From Parerythrobacter lacustris (GTDB lineage: Bacteria; Pseudomonadota; Alphaproteobacteria; Sphingomonadales; Sphingomonadaceae): a stretch of DNA of 64,000 nucleotides. Both the position numbers and the translations under genes were made by a program. Below, piece after piece: positions 53,023-61,248 of this stretch; the first letter of the stretch is position 1; each line of letters opens with the position of its first letter. The stretch lies in NCBI RefSeq assembly GCF_024626475.1, contig NZ_JANKHH010000005.1:248001-312000 (forward strand), in the 5' to 3' direction. The notes beneath the pieces are model-generated. The model did not search any database, had not been told where the DNA came from, and saw nothing but the letters and a program-made list of their open reading frames with translations.

Positions 53023-53985
53023 ATGAGTGAGAACATTGATCCCGCCGCCTGCGGTGCCGAAGTCCTACGGACCGAGATTTCCGCACTTGGGCAAATGGCC
53101 GATGGATTGGGCGAAGCCTTTGCGCGCGCCGCACAACTGGTGAAGGATTGCACCGGCCGCGTGGTCGTCTCGGGCATGGGCAAGTCGGGGCATATCGGTT
53201 GCAAGATCGCGGCGACGCTGGCGTCCACCGGCACGCCATCGTTCTTCGTTCACCCGTCCGAGGCGAGCCACGGCGATCTCGGCATGATCACCCGCGATGA
53301 TGTGTGCATCGTCATATCCAATTCGGGGGAGACCGCCGAGCTGCACGGGCTGCTCGCCTATGTCGCGCGGTTCGACATCCCGATGATCGCGATCACCAAG
53401 AACGCCGAGAGCACGCTGGCGCGTCACGGCGAGGTGGTGCTGCAACTGCCCGATGCGCCCGAGGCGTGCAGCGTCGGCATGGCCCCGACGACCTCGACCA
53501 CCTGCACGCTGGCGATGGGCGACGCGCTGGCCGTTGCCGTGATGCGGATGCGCGGGTTCCAGAAGGAAGACTTCCACGTGTTCCATCCCGGCGGGAAGCT
53601 CGGTGCCCAGTTCCTGCGGGTGCGCGACGTGATGCACACGGGCGAAGAACTGCCCGTCGTCCGCAGCGACCAGCCGATGGGCGAAGTGCTGCTCGAAATG
53701 AGTGCCAAGGGGTTCGGCGTCGCCGGTGTCGTCGACGAGGAAGGCAGGCTCGCGGGGATCGTCACCGACGGCGATCTGCGGCGCAACATGGAGGGCCTGC
53801 TCGGACGCAATGCAATCGACACTGCGACCAAATCGCCTACCACCGCGGACCCGGACATGCTGCTGGAAGAGGCCACCGGCCTGATGAACCAGCGCAATAT
53901 CAGCGCCCTGCCGGTGCTCGACGAAGTAGGAGCCTATGTCGGGCTGGTGCATATCCACGACTGCCTGCGCGCCGGCGTCGCCTAG
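53023..53985 (+). CDS. kdsD: Arabinose-5-phosphate isomerase (KdsD/KpsF)
   Basis: A 320-residue enzyme that turns ribulose 5-phosphate into arabinose 5-phosphate, the first step of Kdo synthesis. The SIS domain (about residues 35-170) contains VVVSGMGKSGHIGCKIAATLASTG and NSGETAEL; two CBS domains (about 203-320) end the protein. The HPSEASHGDLGMI segment with its His is characteristic of KdsD/KpsF. Its place in a capsule-type locus matches KpsF usage. The next gene starts 15 bases on, so it forms an operon with the GT4 and kdsB. Confidence 0.94.
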   Translation: MSENIDPAACGAEVLRTEISALGQMADGLGEAFARAAQLVKDCTGRVVVSGMGKSGHIGCKIAATLASTGTPSFFVHPSEASHGDLGMITRDDVCIVISNSGETAELHGLLAYVARFDIPMIAITKNAESTLARHGEVVLQLPDAPEACSVGMAPTTSTTCTLAMGDALAVAVMRMRGFQKEDFHVFHPGGKLGAQFLRVRDVMHTGEELPVVRSDQPMGEVLLEMSAKGFGVAGVVDEEGRLAGIVTDGDLRRNMEGLLGRNAIDTATKSPTTADPDMLLEEATGLMNQRNISALPVLDEVGAYVGLVHIHDCLRAGVA

Positions 53986-54000
53986 AACGGGGCCCGCGCC

Positions 54001-55125
54001 ATGCGCATCTGCCTGACGGTCAACGCCGCGTGGAATATCTGGAACTTTCGCCGTCCGCTGGTCGAGGCGCTGATCGCGGACGGCCATGCGGTTACGGTGC
54101 TCGCCCCGCATGACGAGACGGCAGCGAGGCTAGAATCCCTTGGCGCACGGTTCGTCGATCTGGCGATGGACGTGCGCGGACTGGGTGTAGCGCAGAACCT
54201 CGGCATGGTCGGGCATTTCCGCCGGCACTTCGCGTCGATCCGGCCCGATGTGGTGCTTAGCTTCACGATCAAGAACAACATCTTCGGCGCAATGGCGGCG
54301 CGACGGCTCGCTATCCCCTTCCTGCCAAACGTGACCGGTCTCGGCACCATCTTCCTCGGCTCGAAGCCGATGTTCCTCGCCGGGAGGGCGCTTTACCGCC
54401 TTGCGATGGGCAGGCTGCCGATCGTGTTCGTTCAGAACGAAGACGACCGCAACTTCCTGCTCGCCACCCGCCTGTTGGGCGAAGAGCAGATGCGACTGCT
54501 CCCGGGATCGGGCATCGACCTCGACCAGTTCATGGCGAAACCGATGCCACGAGACGACGCTGGCCCGACGTTCCTGATGATCTCACGCTTGATCCGCGAC
54601 AAGGGGACGATCGAATTTCTCGACGCCGCGCGGGCGGTTCGTCAGACAGATCCGCAATGCCGCTTCAAGTTACTCGGCCCGCTCGGCGCGGCGAACCGCA
54701 CTGCCATTTCCGAAGCCGAGCTGCAGCCCTACCTCGACGACGGCTCGGTCGAATATTTCGGTGCGACCGACGATGTCCGGCCTTATGTCGAAGCAGCGCA
54801 TTGCGTGGTGCTGCCGAGCTATCGCGAGGGCGCGCCGCGCTCTCTGATCGAAGCCGCTGCGATGGGCCGCCCGGTTATCACCACCGACGTTCCCGGCTGC
54901 CGCGCGGTAGTGGACGATGGGATTTCCGGCCTTCTGTGCCAGGTTCGCAGCAGCGCCAGCCTGGCCGATGCCTTCCGCCGCTTCGCCGCGCTTTCGCCCG
55001 GCGAGCGCCAGGCGATGGGCGATGCCGGACGCGCCAAGATGGAGGCGGAATACGACGTTTCCATCGTGATCGACCGCTATCGTACGACCATTGCGGAGCT
55101 TGTCTCGACCGCGCCCAGCGCCTAG
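54001..55125 (+). CDS. Family 4 glycosyltransferase between the Kdo genes
   Basis: A 374-residue GT-B glycosyltransferase of the GT4 family, opening MRICLTVNAAWNIWNFRRPLVEAL and showing the donor motif VLPSYREGAPRSLIEAAAMGRPVITTDVPGC (about residues 272-300). The FLPNVTGLGTIF segment and the FWNFRRPL-like N-terminus resemble the PglA/CapM group of polysaccharide transferases. It lies between kdsD and kdsB with short gaps (15 and 31 bases), so it may act on a Kdo-containing repeat unit, though donor specificity cannot be read from the sequence. Confidence 0.9.
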   Translation: MRICLTVNAAWNIWNFRRPLVEALIADGHAVTVLAPHDETAARLESLGARFVDLAMDVRGLGVAQNLGMVGHFRRHFASIRPDVVLSFTIKNNIFGAMAARRLAIPFLPNVTGLGTIFLGSKPMFLAGRALYRLAMGRLPIVFVQNEDDRNFLLATRLLGEEQMRLLPGSGIDLDQFMAKPMPRDDAGPTFLMISRLIRDKGTIEFLDAARAVRQTDPQCRFKLLGPLGAANRTAISEAELQPYLDDGSVEYFGATDDVRPYVEAAHCVVLPSYREGAPRSLIEAAAMGRPVITTDVPGCRAVVDDGISGLLCQVRSSASLADAFRRFAALSPGERQAMGDAGRAKMEAEYDVSIVIDRYRTTIAELVSTAPSA

Positions 55126-55156
55126 CGCGCCCGAAACCGCTCATGGAGTTTTCGAA

Positions 55157-55963
55157 ATGTCCGGCGACATCCTCATCGTCATTCCTGCGCGCTATGCCTC
55201 GCAGCGCTATCCCGGCAAACCGCTCGCCGAACTACGAGGCGCTGGTGGCGAATCCAAGACGCTAATCCGGCGCAGCTGGGAAGCGGCGCGGCGCGTTCCC
55301 TCGGCCTCACGCGTCGTGGTCGCCTCGGATAGCGACGAAATCCTCGAAACCGCACGCCAATTCGGGGCCGAGGCGATCTTCACCTCGTCCGAATGCCGGA
55401 ACGGCACCGAACGCTGCGCGGAGCTGCTCGGAACGCTCGACAGCGAACCTGAAATCGTCGTCAACCTGCAAGGTGACGCCCCGCTCATCCCCGACTGGTT
55501 CGTCGAGGATCTGATTACCGCGATGCGCGCCGATGCCTCGGTCGATGTCGCAACGCCGGTGGTGCGATGCAGCCGCACCCTCTACGACAAGCTGGTGGCA
55601 GACGAGAAGCTCGGCATCGTCGGCGGCACCTTCGCGGCGGTTTCCAGCGCCGGCAATGCGCATTACTTCTCGAAGCGGATCATTCCGCACTTCGATGTCG
55701 CCAAGGCCGACAACGCAGCGCTTCCCGTCCTGCTGCACATCGGCCTCTATGCCTACCGGCCTGCGGCGCTGCGCCGTTACATGGCGCACCAGCCGACCGA
55801 ACTGGAGCAGCTCGAAGGGCTAGAGCAACTGCGATTTCTTGATCTGGGGGCGGCCATCCGTGTCGTTGAGGTCCGCCAGCCCGAGTGGGAAATCTGGGAA
55901 CTCAACAACCCGAGCGACATCCCGCACATCGAGGCATCGCTCAAGGTCATGGGGCTGGAGTGA
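55157..55963 (+). CDS. kdsB: 3-deoxy-manno-octulosonate cytidylyltransferase (CMP-Kdo synthetase)
   Basis: A 268-residue enzyme that activates Kdo as CMP-Kdo. It begins ILIVIPARYASQRYPGKPLAEL with the CTP-binding R-x-x-S-x-R-x-P-G-K pattern, and continues with VVASDSDEILETARQFG, RNGTERCAE and NLQGDAPLIP, all typical. The C-terminal DIPHIEASLKVMGLE is the usual end. ATG 55157 is preceded by GGAG at nine bases. It is 31 bases after the glycosyltransferase, and kdsA follows after a 133-base leader with several hairpins. Confidence 0.95.
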   Translation: MSGDILIVIPARYASQRYPGKPLAELRGAGGESKTLIRRSWEAARRVPSASRVVVASDSDEILETARQFGAEAIFTSSECRNGTERCAELLGTLDSEPEIVVNLQGDAPLIPDWFVEDLITAMRADASVDVATPVVRCSRTLYDKLVADEKLGIVGGTFAAVSSAGNAHYFSKRIIPHFDVAKADNAALPVLLHIGLYAYRPAALRRYMAHQPTELEQLEGLEQLRFLDLGAAIRVVEVRQPEWEIWELNNPSDIPHIEASLKVMGLE

Positions 55964-56008
55964 CGCGGACGCACAGCGCGCTTTGCATTGTCACATTTTT
56001 GTCCTAAG

Positions 56009-56054
56009 CGGCGGCTATCCGCCGTCCGGACGGCGCGGGAACGGTGGAGTTCCC
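56009..56054 (+). promoter_or_regulatory. Overlapping hairpins in the kdsB-kdsA gap (possible leader/attenuator)
   Basis: Three stems are packed within 46 bases. CGGCGG-CTAT-CCGCCG (56009-56024) is a perfect six-pair stem with a four-base loop. GCCGTCCGGACGGC (56021-56034) is a perfect 14-base palindrome sharing four bases with it, so the two are mutually exclusive. GGGAAC-GGTGGA-GTTCCC (56037-56054) is a third perfect stem. No U-tract follows. The set could mark the kdsB transcript end or regulate kdsA. Confidence 0.5.
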
Positions 56055-56096
56055 GGCAATGCGTTCAAAACGCAAGATATTATGAAAGACTGAAAC

Positions 56097-56951
56097 ATGC
56101 AGCTTTGCGGCAAACCCATCGGCCTCGATCAGCCTTTTTTCCTGATCGCGGGACCCTGCGTGATCGAATCCGAAGACATGGCGATGCGCACCTCGGAAGC
56201 GATCAAGGCCATCGCCGACGAGCTCGGCATTCATTTCATCTACAAGAGCAGCTTCGACAAGGCGAACCGCACTTCGGGCAAGAGCTTTCGCGGGCCGGGC
56301 CTCGACGAAGGCCTCGAAATCCTCGCCAAGGTGAAGCGCGAGATCGGCGTGCCGGTGCTGACCGACGTGCACGAGAAGGAACAGGTCGCCGCCGTCGCCC
56401 AGGTGGTCGACGTGATGCAGACCCCCGCCTTCCTTGCGCGCCAGACCGACTTCATCAGCACGGTCGCGGCCGCCGGAATCCCGGTCAATATCAAGAAGGC
56501 GCAGTTCATGGCGCCGGGCGACATGGTCAATGTGGTCGACAAGGCCGTTACCGCCGCCAAGGAAGCCGGGCATGATGGCGACAATGTGATGGTGTGCGAG
56601 CGCGGGGCAAGCTTCGGCTACCAGAATCTCGTCTCCGACATGCGCAGCCTCGCCATCATGCGCGAGACCGGAAGGCCGGTGGTGTTCGATGCAACCCATT
56701 CGGTGCAGCTGCCCGGCGGGCAGGGCCAGAGTTCAGGCGGACAGCGGGAATTCGTGCCGGTGTTGGCGCGTGCGGCGGTCGGGGTCGGCGTTTCCGGCCT
56801 GTTCATGGAGACTCACCCGGACCCGGCGAATGCCATGTCCGACGGGCCGAACGCGGTCCCGCTCGATCGGCTCAGGGACCTGCTGGCCCAGCTCAAGCGG
56901 ATCGACGAAGTGGTAAAGTCTCAGCCGTTCCTTGAGCAGGATTTTGCCTGA
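56097..56951 (+). CDS. kdsA: 3-deoxy-8-phosphooctulonate synthase (Kdo-8-phosphate synthase)
   Basis: A 284-residue enzyme that condenses arabinose 5-phosphate with phosphoenolpyruvate. Signatures include [46 protein letters not shown] and [12 protein letters not shown], the family core. The Cys in GPCVIE is the ligand of the metal-dependent class, but class cannot be settled by eye. It completes kdsD-kdsB-kdsA; no separate kdsC (Kdo-8-phosphate phosphatase) is found in the window. A hairpin-rich leader precedes it. Confidence 0.96.
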   Translation: MQLCGKPIGLDQPFFLIAGPCVIESEDMAMRTSEAIKAIADELGIHFIYKSSFDKANRTSGKSFRGPGLDEGLEILAKVKREIGVPVLTDVHEKEQVAAVAQVVDVMQTPAFLARQTDFISTVAAAGIPVNIKKAQFMAPGDMVNVVDKAVTAAKEAGHDGDNVMVCERGASFGYQNLVSDMRSLAIMRETGRPVVFDATHSVQLPGGQGQSSGGQREFVPVLARAAVGVGVSGLFMETHPDPANAMSDGPNAVPLDRLRDLLAQLKRIDEVVKSQPFLEQDFA

Positions 56952-57044
56952 TTGCAGCTTCGGCTGGCGTCGGACGGACCAATTGGGCTACGGTTGGGGA
57001 ATACTGCGTAGAGGTCGCCGCCACGGCGGCCGGGGGATTTTTGA

Positions 57045-58346
57045 ATGCTGATGCAGCAAGCGGAAACGCGAGCACTCCAGCGAAACCATCCGCTTAGCTC
57101 CCAGGCGGTCCAGCTGTTCTGCTACCTGTTGCTCGGCATCGCCTTACCGACCGGACTTTGGTTGCTGGGGCGAAGCGAGCTGATCGATGAGCCCTACGTC
57201 GTCAGCACGCTGGCAATCGTAACGTGCGCTTCGATCGCCGTCTGGTACATCCTTTCGCGCCTGCGCCAGTACGCCAAGGCGCGATTGCTGTCCTATGTGG
57301 TTCCGGTGGATTTGCTGGCGTTTGCCGCAGGTGCTGCCCTGATCGGCGTGCTTCGATTGCCCTATTCGATTGGCTTGTTCGGTTCCTGCCTGATTGCCAC
57401 GACGATCGTCAGCTATGTGCTCACGGCGATTACACGGCTTGGCAACAAGTCGCTCTACATCGTCCCCGGAGGCCGGGTCAGCGAGATGCGTCCGCGCCCC
57501 GAGCACGTGTCCGTCGCCTCCCTCGACGAGTTCGAAAATCTGGTCGACCAAGGCGGAATTTCGGGATCGGTAATCGGCGATCTGCACTTCGACCATCCGC
57601 CTGAGTGGGAGCGGCTGTTCGCCAAGGCTGCGTTGCGCGGTATTCCGGTCTACCACTACCGGCAGATCCTCGAGCTCGAGACCGGACAGGTGCGGATCGA
57701 CCGGCTGAGCGAGAACGTGCTCGGCTCGCTGATCCCCAACCTTCCCTACATGGCCGCGAAGCGGGCATTCGATATCGTGGCCACTCTGTTGTTTGGCCCG
57801 ATTCTCCTGCTCGCGATGGCAACGATTGCGATCGTGATCCGCCTCGATTCGAAGGGGCCTGTTCTGTTCATTCAGGACCGCATGGGCTTCCGCGGCGAAG
57901 TCTTCCGGATGGTCAAATTCCGTACAATGCGCGAACGCACGGTCTCCGAATCGGTCGCTGCGCTGCGCAACGATGCCATGACCAAGGATGATGACGACCG
58001 CATCACCCGCGTCGGACGTTTCCTGCGCAAGGTTCGGCTCGACGAGCTGCCGCAGGCGTGGAACATTCTCAGAGGAGAGATGAGCTGGATCGGCCCGCGG
58101 CCCGAAGCGATCAGCCTGTCCGAGTGGTACGAGACCGAGATCCCGTTCTATTCCTATCGCCATATCGTGCGGCCCGGCCTCACCGGCTGGGCCCAGGTTA
58201 ACCAAGGCCACGTCACCGGTGTCGACACCGCGACGGACAAGCTGCGTTACGACTTCTACTATGTGAAGAACATCTCGCTCTGGCTCGATGTGCTGATCGC
58301 CCTCAAGACGTTGCGGGTCGTCGCCGGCGGGTTCGGCGCACGCTAA
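57045..58346 (+). CDS. Polyprenyl-phosphate sugar phosphotransferase (initiating transferase)
   Basis: A 433-residue enzyme that transfers a sugar-1-phosphate to undecaprenyl phosphate, the first step in repeat-unit assembly. The N-terminal half has about four membrane segments (residues 20-140) and a Rossmann-like region; the C-terminal catalytic domain (about 235-430) has AKRAFDIVATLLFGPILLLA, MVKFRTM, RVGRFLRKVRLDELPQAWNILRGEMSWIGPRPE and RHIVRPGLTGWAQVNQGH. These are diagnostic of bacterial sugar transferases. The sugar cannot be assigned. GGGGG nine bases upstream serves as ribosome site. It is followed 18 bases later by the epimerase. Confidence 0.93.
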   Translation: MLMQQAETRALQRNHPLSSQAVQLFCYLLLGIALPTGLWLLGRSELIDEPYVVSTLAIVTCASIAVWYILSRLRQYAKARLLSYVVPVDLLAFAAGAALIGVLRLPYSIGLFGSCLIATTIVSYVLTAITRLGNKSLYIVPGGRVSEMRPRPEHVSVASLDEFENLVDQGGISGSVIGDLHFDHPPEWERLFAKAALRGIPVYHYRQILELETGQVRIDRLSENVLGSLIPNLPYMAAKRAFDIVATLLFGPILLLAMATIAIVIRLDSKGPVLFIQDRMGFRGEVFRMVKFRTMRERTVSESVAALRNDAMTKDDDDRITRVGRFLRKVRLDELPQAWNILRGEMSWIGPRPEAISLSEWYETEIPFYSYRHIVRPGLTGWAQVNQGHVTGVDTATDKLRYDFYYVKNISLWLDVLIALKTLRVVAGGFGAR

Positions 58347-58364
58347 CCGAAAAGGCATTTCCCC

Positions 58365-59378
58365 ATGCGCAAGGTATTCGTCACCGGCACCGCCGGTTTC
58401 ATCGGATTTCATCTCGCCCGGCTCCTGTTGAACGAGGGCTTCGAGGTCGTCGGGTTCGACGGCATGACCGATTATTACGATGTCCGGATCAAGGAGCGGC
58501 GGCACCAGATGCTGCTCCAGAACCAGCATTTCAGCGCCCATGTCGGCATGCTGGAGGATTTCGACCGGCTCAATGACCTGATGCTGACGGAGAAGCCCGA
58601 CGTCATCGTCCACCTCGCCGCGCAGGCGGGGGTCCGCTACAGCCTCGAGAACCCTCGCGCCTATCTCGATGCCAATATCGTCGGCACATTCAACGTGATG
58701 GAATGCGCGCGCGAGCTGGCGGTCGATCACCTACTGATGGCCTCTACCAGCAGTGTCTATGGCGCCAACGACGAGATGCCGTTCGACGAGCTCGAGCGGG
58801 TCGAAACCCCGATGACCTTCTATGCCGCGACCAAGAAGGCCAACGAATCGATGGCGCACAGCTATGCGCACCTGTGGAACCTTCCGACCACCATGTTCCG
58901 CTTCTTCACCGTCTACGGGCCGTGGGGCCGCCCGGACATGGCGCTGTTCAAGTTCACCAAGGGCATCCTCGAAGGCACCCCGATCGACATCTACAACCAC
59001 GGCGAGATGTACCGCGACTTCACCTATGTGACCGATCTGGTGCGCGGGATTCGCCTGCTGATCGATGCCGCGCCGGTGCGGCCCGGAAGCAGGGACGACA
59101 TCGAGCCGGGCGACAGCCTGTCCCCCGTCGCGCCGTTCCGGGTGGTCAACATCGGCAACAGCGACAAGGTCAAGCTGCTCGATTTCATCGAGGCAATCGA
59201 GCAGGAATGCGGGATCGAGGCGAGGCGCAACTACATGGACATGCAGAAGGGCGATGTTCCCGCGACATGGGCCAATGCCGATCTGCTCAAGCGGCTCACC
59301 GGCTACCAGCCTCAGACCGGCTACCGCGAAGGAATCCGCCAGTTCGTCAGCTGGTACCGGGAGTATTACGACGTCTGA
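58365..59378 (+). CDS. UDP-glucuronate 4-epimerase-type NAD-dependent epimerase
   Basis: A 337-residue extended short-chain dehydrogenase. The NAD motif GTAGFIGFHLARLL is at about residues 8-21, the Ser in STSSVYGAN near 128-136, and the YAATK catalytic Tyr/Lys near 152-156. VYGPWGRPDMALFKFTKGILEGTPIDIYNHGEMYRDFTYV is the sequence pattern of UDP-glucuronate 4-epimerases (LpsL/Uge), which make UDP-galacturonate. Stand-alone epimerases with related specificity are alternatives. Its stop meets the stop of the convergent wecC-like gene with no gap. Confidence 0.9.
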   Translation: MRKVFVTGTAGFIGFHLARLLLNEGFEVVGFDGMTDYYDVRIKERRHQMLLQNQHFSAHVGMLEDFDRLNDLMLTEKPDVIVHLAAQAGVRYSLENPRAYLDANIVGTFNVMECARELAVDHLLMASTSSVYGANDEMPFDELERVETPMTFYAATKKANESMAHSYAHLWNLPTTMFRFFTVYGPWGRPDMALFKFTKGILEGTPIDIYNHGEMYRDFTYVTDLVRGIRLLIDAAPVRPGSRDDIEPGDSLSPVAPFRVVNIGNSDKVKLLDFIEAIEQECGIEARRNYMDMQKGDVPATWANADLLKRLTGYQPQTGYREGIRQFVSWYREYYDV

Positions 59379-60683
59379 TCAGCTCGCGAGGCGGAGGCCC
59401 GGTTTGCTGCCCGGTTCGATGCTGGCATCCGGCCAGATCCCGCGCGTGTCGTAAACCATCGCACCCGCGCGTTCTTCGCTCGGCACAACCCTGAACACGT
59501 CATGGTCGACCAGCACGATCAGGATGCCGCAGGTCTCCAGCGCGTGGTCGAGATCGACAAGTTCCGCACCGGTATCCTTGAATTCGACCGGCAGTTCACC
59601 CGCATAAGGCTCGACGATCGAAATCTGCGCGCCGAACTTGCGCGCGAGGCGCGAGGCGACGAAGCGCGCCGGGCTCTCGCGGAAATCGTCGATATTGGCC
59701 TTGAACGCGAGGCCGAGGCACGCAACCGGAATGCCCGGATTGTCGGCAATGAGCCTTTCCGCGCGCGCGACGACATGGTGCATCTTGGCATCGTTCACTT
59801 CGCGTCCGGTCCTGATCAGCGGTGACTGCTCGGGCGCGCCGTGGATGATGAAATATGGGTCGACCGCGATGCAGTGCCCGCCTACGCCCGGTCCGGGCTG
59901 CAGAATGTTCACGCGGGGATGGCGGTTGGCGAGCTTGATCACTTCCCACACGTCCAGCCCCATGTGGTCGGCAATCATCGACAGCTCGTTGGCAAAAGCG
60001 ATGTTCACGTCGCGGTAGGCGTTTTCGACCAGCTTGGTCATCTCCGCCGATTTGGCATCGGTGGTGACGCAGGTGCCGCGCACGAAGCGCTTGTAGAAGG
60101 CCAGCGCCTTGCGTGCGCAGCGCGGGGTGATGCCGCCGATCGAACGGTCGTTGTGGGTCAGTTCCTCGAGGATTTTCCCTGGCAGCACCCGTTCGGGGCA
60201 ATAGGCGATCGAGACGTCCGGAGTCTCGCCGGTCAGCCCCGGTAGCCTCAGGTCGGGACGCAGGCCCGCGATCAGATCGCGCATCTGCTCGGTCGTGCCA
60301 ACCGGCGAGGTCGATTCGAGGATGATGCAATCGCCCTTCTTGAGCACGCCCGCGACTTCGGTCGCAGCGGCCATGACGTAAGACACGTCGGGCGTGTGAT
60401 TGCCGTCATGCACGAAGGGAGTCGGCACCGCGATCACGAACACGTCGGCGGGCAGGATCTGCGTCGAGGCCTTGAGCATCCCGCGCTGCACAACCCCGCG
60501 CACCAATCCGTCGAGATCGACTTCCTCGATATGGATTTCGCCGCGATTGATCGTCTCGACGACATGTTCCGACACATCGATCCCGGTCACCGGGCAATTG
60601 GCGCGCGCAATGATCGCCGCCGTCGGAAGCCCGATATAGCCGAGCCCGATCACGCATACTTGGGGCTTTTCGTCACTGCGCAT
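59379..60683 (-). CDS. wecC: UDP-N-acetyl-D-mannosaminuronate dehydrogenase (WecC type)
   Basis: A 434-residue nucleotide-sugar dehydrogenase. The NAD motif GLGYIGLPTAAIIA is near residues 12-25. Catalytic Cys271 lies in GVGGHCIAVDPYFII, and KLVENAYRDVNIAFANELSMIADHMGLDVWEVI is the WecC/MnaB-like central region. It oxidises UDP-ManNAc to UDP-ManNAcA and forms a natural pair with the nearby wecB, though the two are separated by a GFA-family gene. ATG 60683 is used; a longer reading to 60788 has no support. An upstream TTACCG direct repeat lies at 60730-60747. Confidence 0.92.
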   Translation of the reverse strand: MRSDEKPQVCVIGLGYIGLPTAAIIARANCPVTGIDVSEHVVETINRGEIHIEEVDLDGLVRGVVQRGMLKASTQILPADVFVIAVPTPFVHDGNHTPDVSYVMAAATEVAGVLKKGDCIILESTSPVGTTEQMRDLIAGLRPDLRLPGLTGETPDVSIAYCPERVLPGKILEELTHNDRSIGGITPRCARKALAFYKRFVRGTCVTTDAKSAEMTKLVENAYRDVNIAFANELSMIADHMGLDVWEVIKLANRHPRVNILQPGPGVGGHCIAVDPYFIIHGAPEQSPLIRTGREVNDAKMHHVVARAERLIADNPGIPVACLGLAFKANIDDFRESPARFVASRLARKFGAQISIVEPYAGELPVEFKDTGAELVDLDHALETCGILIVLVDHDVFRVVPSEERAGAMVYDTRGIWPDASIEPGSKPGLRLAS

Positions 60684-60729
60684 AGGTACCTGCCGGTTTC
60701 TTGATGGTGTGCCGGGGCGTAGCGCCGAA

Positions 60730-60747
60730 CGGTAAACAAGCCGGTAA
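60730..60747. promoter_or_regulatory. Direct repeat in the wecC/GFA divergent region
   Basis: CGGTAA occurs twice, at 60730-60735 and 60742-60747, twelve bases apart; on the minus strand it reads TTACCG-N6-TTACCG. Tandem half-sites about one helical turn apart are typical of response-regulator binding. The position is 50-65 bases upstream of the wecC start and about 100 upstream of the divergent GFA gene. Confidence 0.35.
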
Positions 60748-60843
60748 TTTCCTGAATAACGCCCCAGACTCACATCCTTAGGCAGCACATGGTTTACTTC
60801 AGGCAGTGTTCTTTGTATGTTCCATTCGAATCTTGGGAGAACA

Positions 60844-61248
60844 ATGATGGCGTTGTCAGGGGGATGCCAGTGTGGCGCGGTGCGCTACGAAGCCGAAGGC
60901 GAAATCGCGCACCATGCGCTTTGTCATTGCGCCGATTGCCGGGCTTCGACCGGTGCGCCTGCGGTGGCGTGGATGGCCGTACCCGCTTCGGGCTTTCATG
61001 TGACCAGCGGGGAAGCGATCGCCTTCAACAGTTCCGGCTCGGCGTTTCGGCATTTCTGCGGGAAGTGCGGGACCGGGCTTTACTATACCAACGAGGATAT
61101 GCTCCCCGGGATCGTCGACATCCAGTCGGCGACCTTGGACGACGCTGCGAATCACAAACCCGATGCACAAATCCAGACCGGCGAGCGGCTGGATTACATG
61201 GCGAAGCTGGGCGAACTGCCCGAGTTCACGCGCTTCCCGGGAGTGTAA
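60844..61248 (+). CDS. GFA family protein
   Basis: A 134-residue zinc-binding protein of the same family as the one at 11,936. Cys motifs are GGCQCGAVRYEA (about residues 7-18), CHCADCRAS (about 28-36) and FCGKCGTGLYYT (about 72-83). The role of most GFA proteins is unknown; a link to formaldehyde is not assumed. GGGAGAACA precedes the ATG pair at 60844 and 60847. Its 3' end overlaps the convergent wecB gene by 23 bases, so the two genes are not likely to be co-regulated as an operon. Confidence 0.88.
   Translation: MMALSGGCQCGAVRYEAEGEIAHHALCHCADCRASTGAPAVAWMAVPASGFHVTSGEAIAFNSSGSAFRHFCGKCGTGLYYTNEDMLPGIVDIQSATLDDAANHKPDAQIQTGERLDYMAKLGELPEFTRFPGV

Noticed and set aside
56952-57044. GCCGCC-AC-GGCGGC hairpin with TTTTT as a terminator of kdsA
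   Set aside because: The T-run is separated from the stem by CGGGGGA, which fits better as the ribosome site of the next gene.
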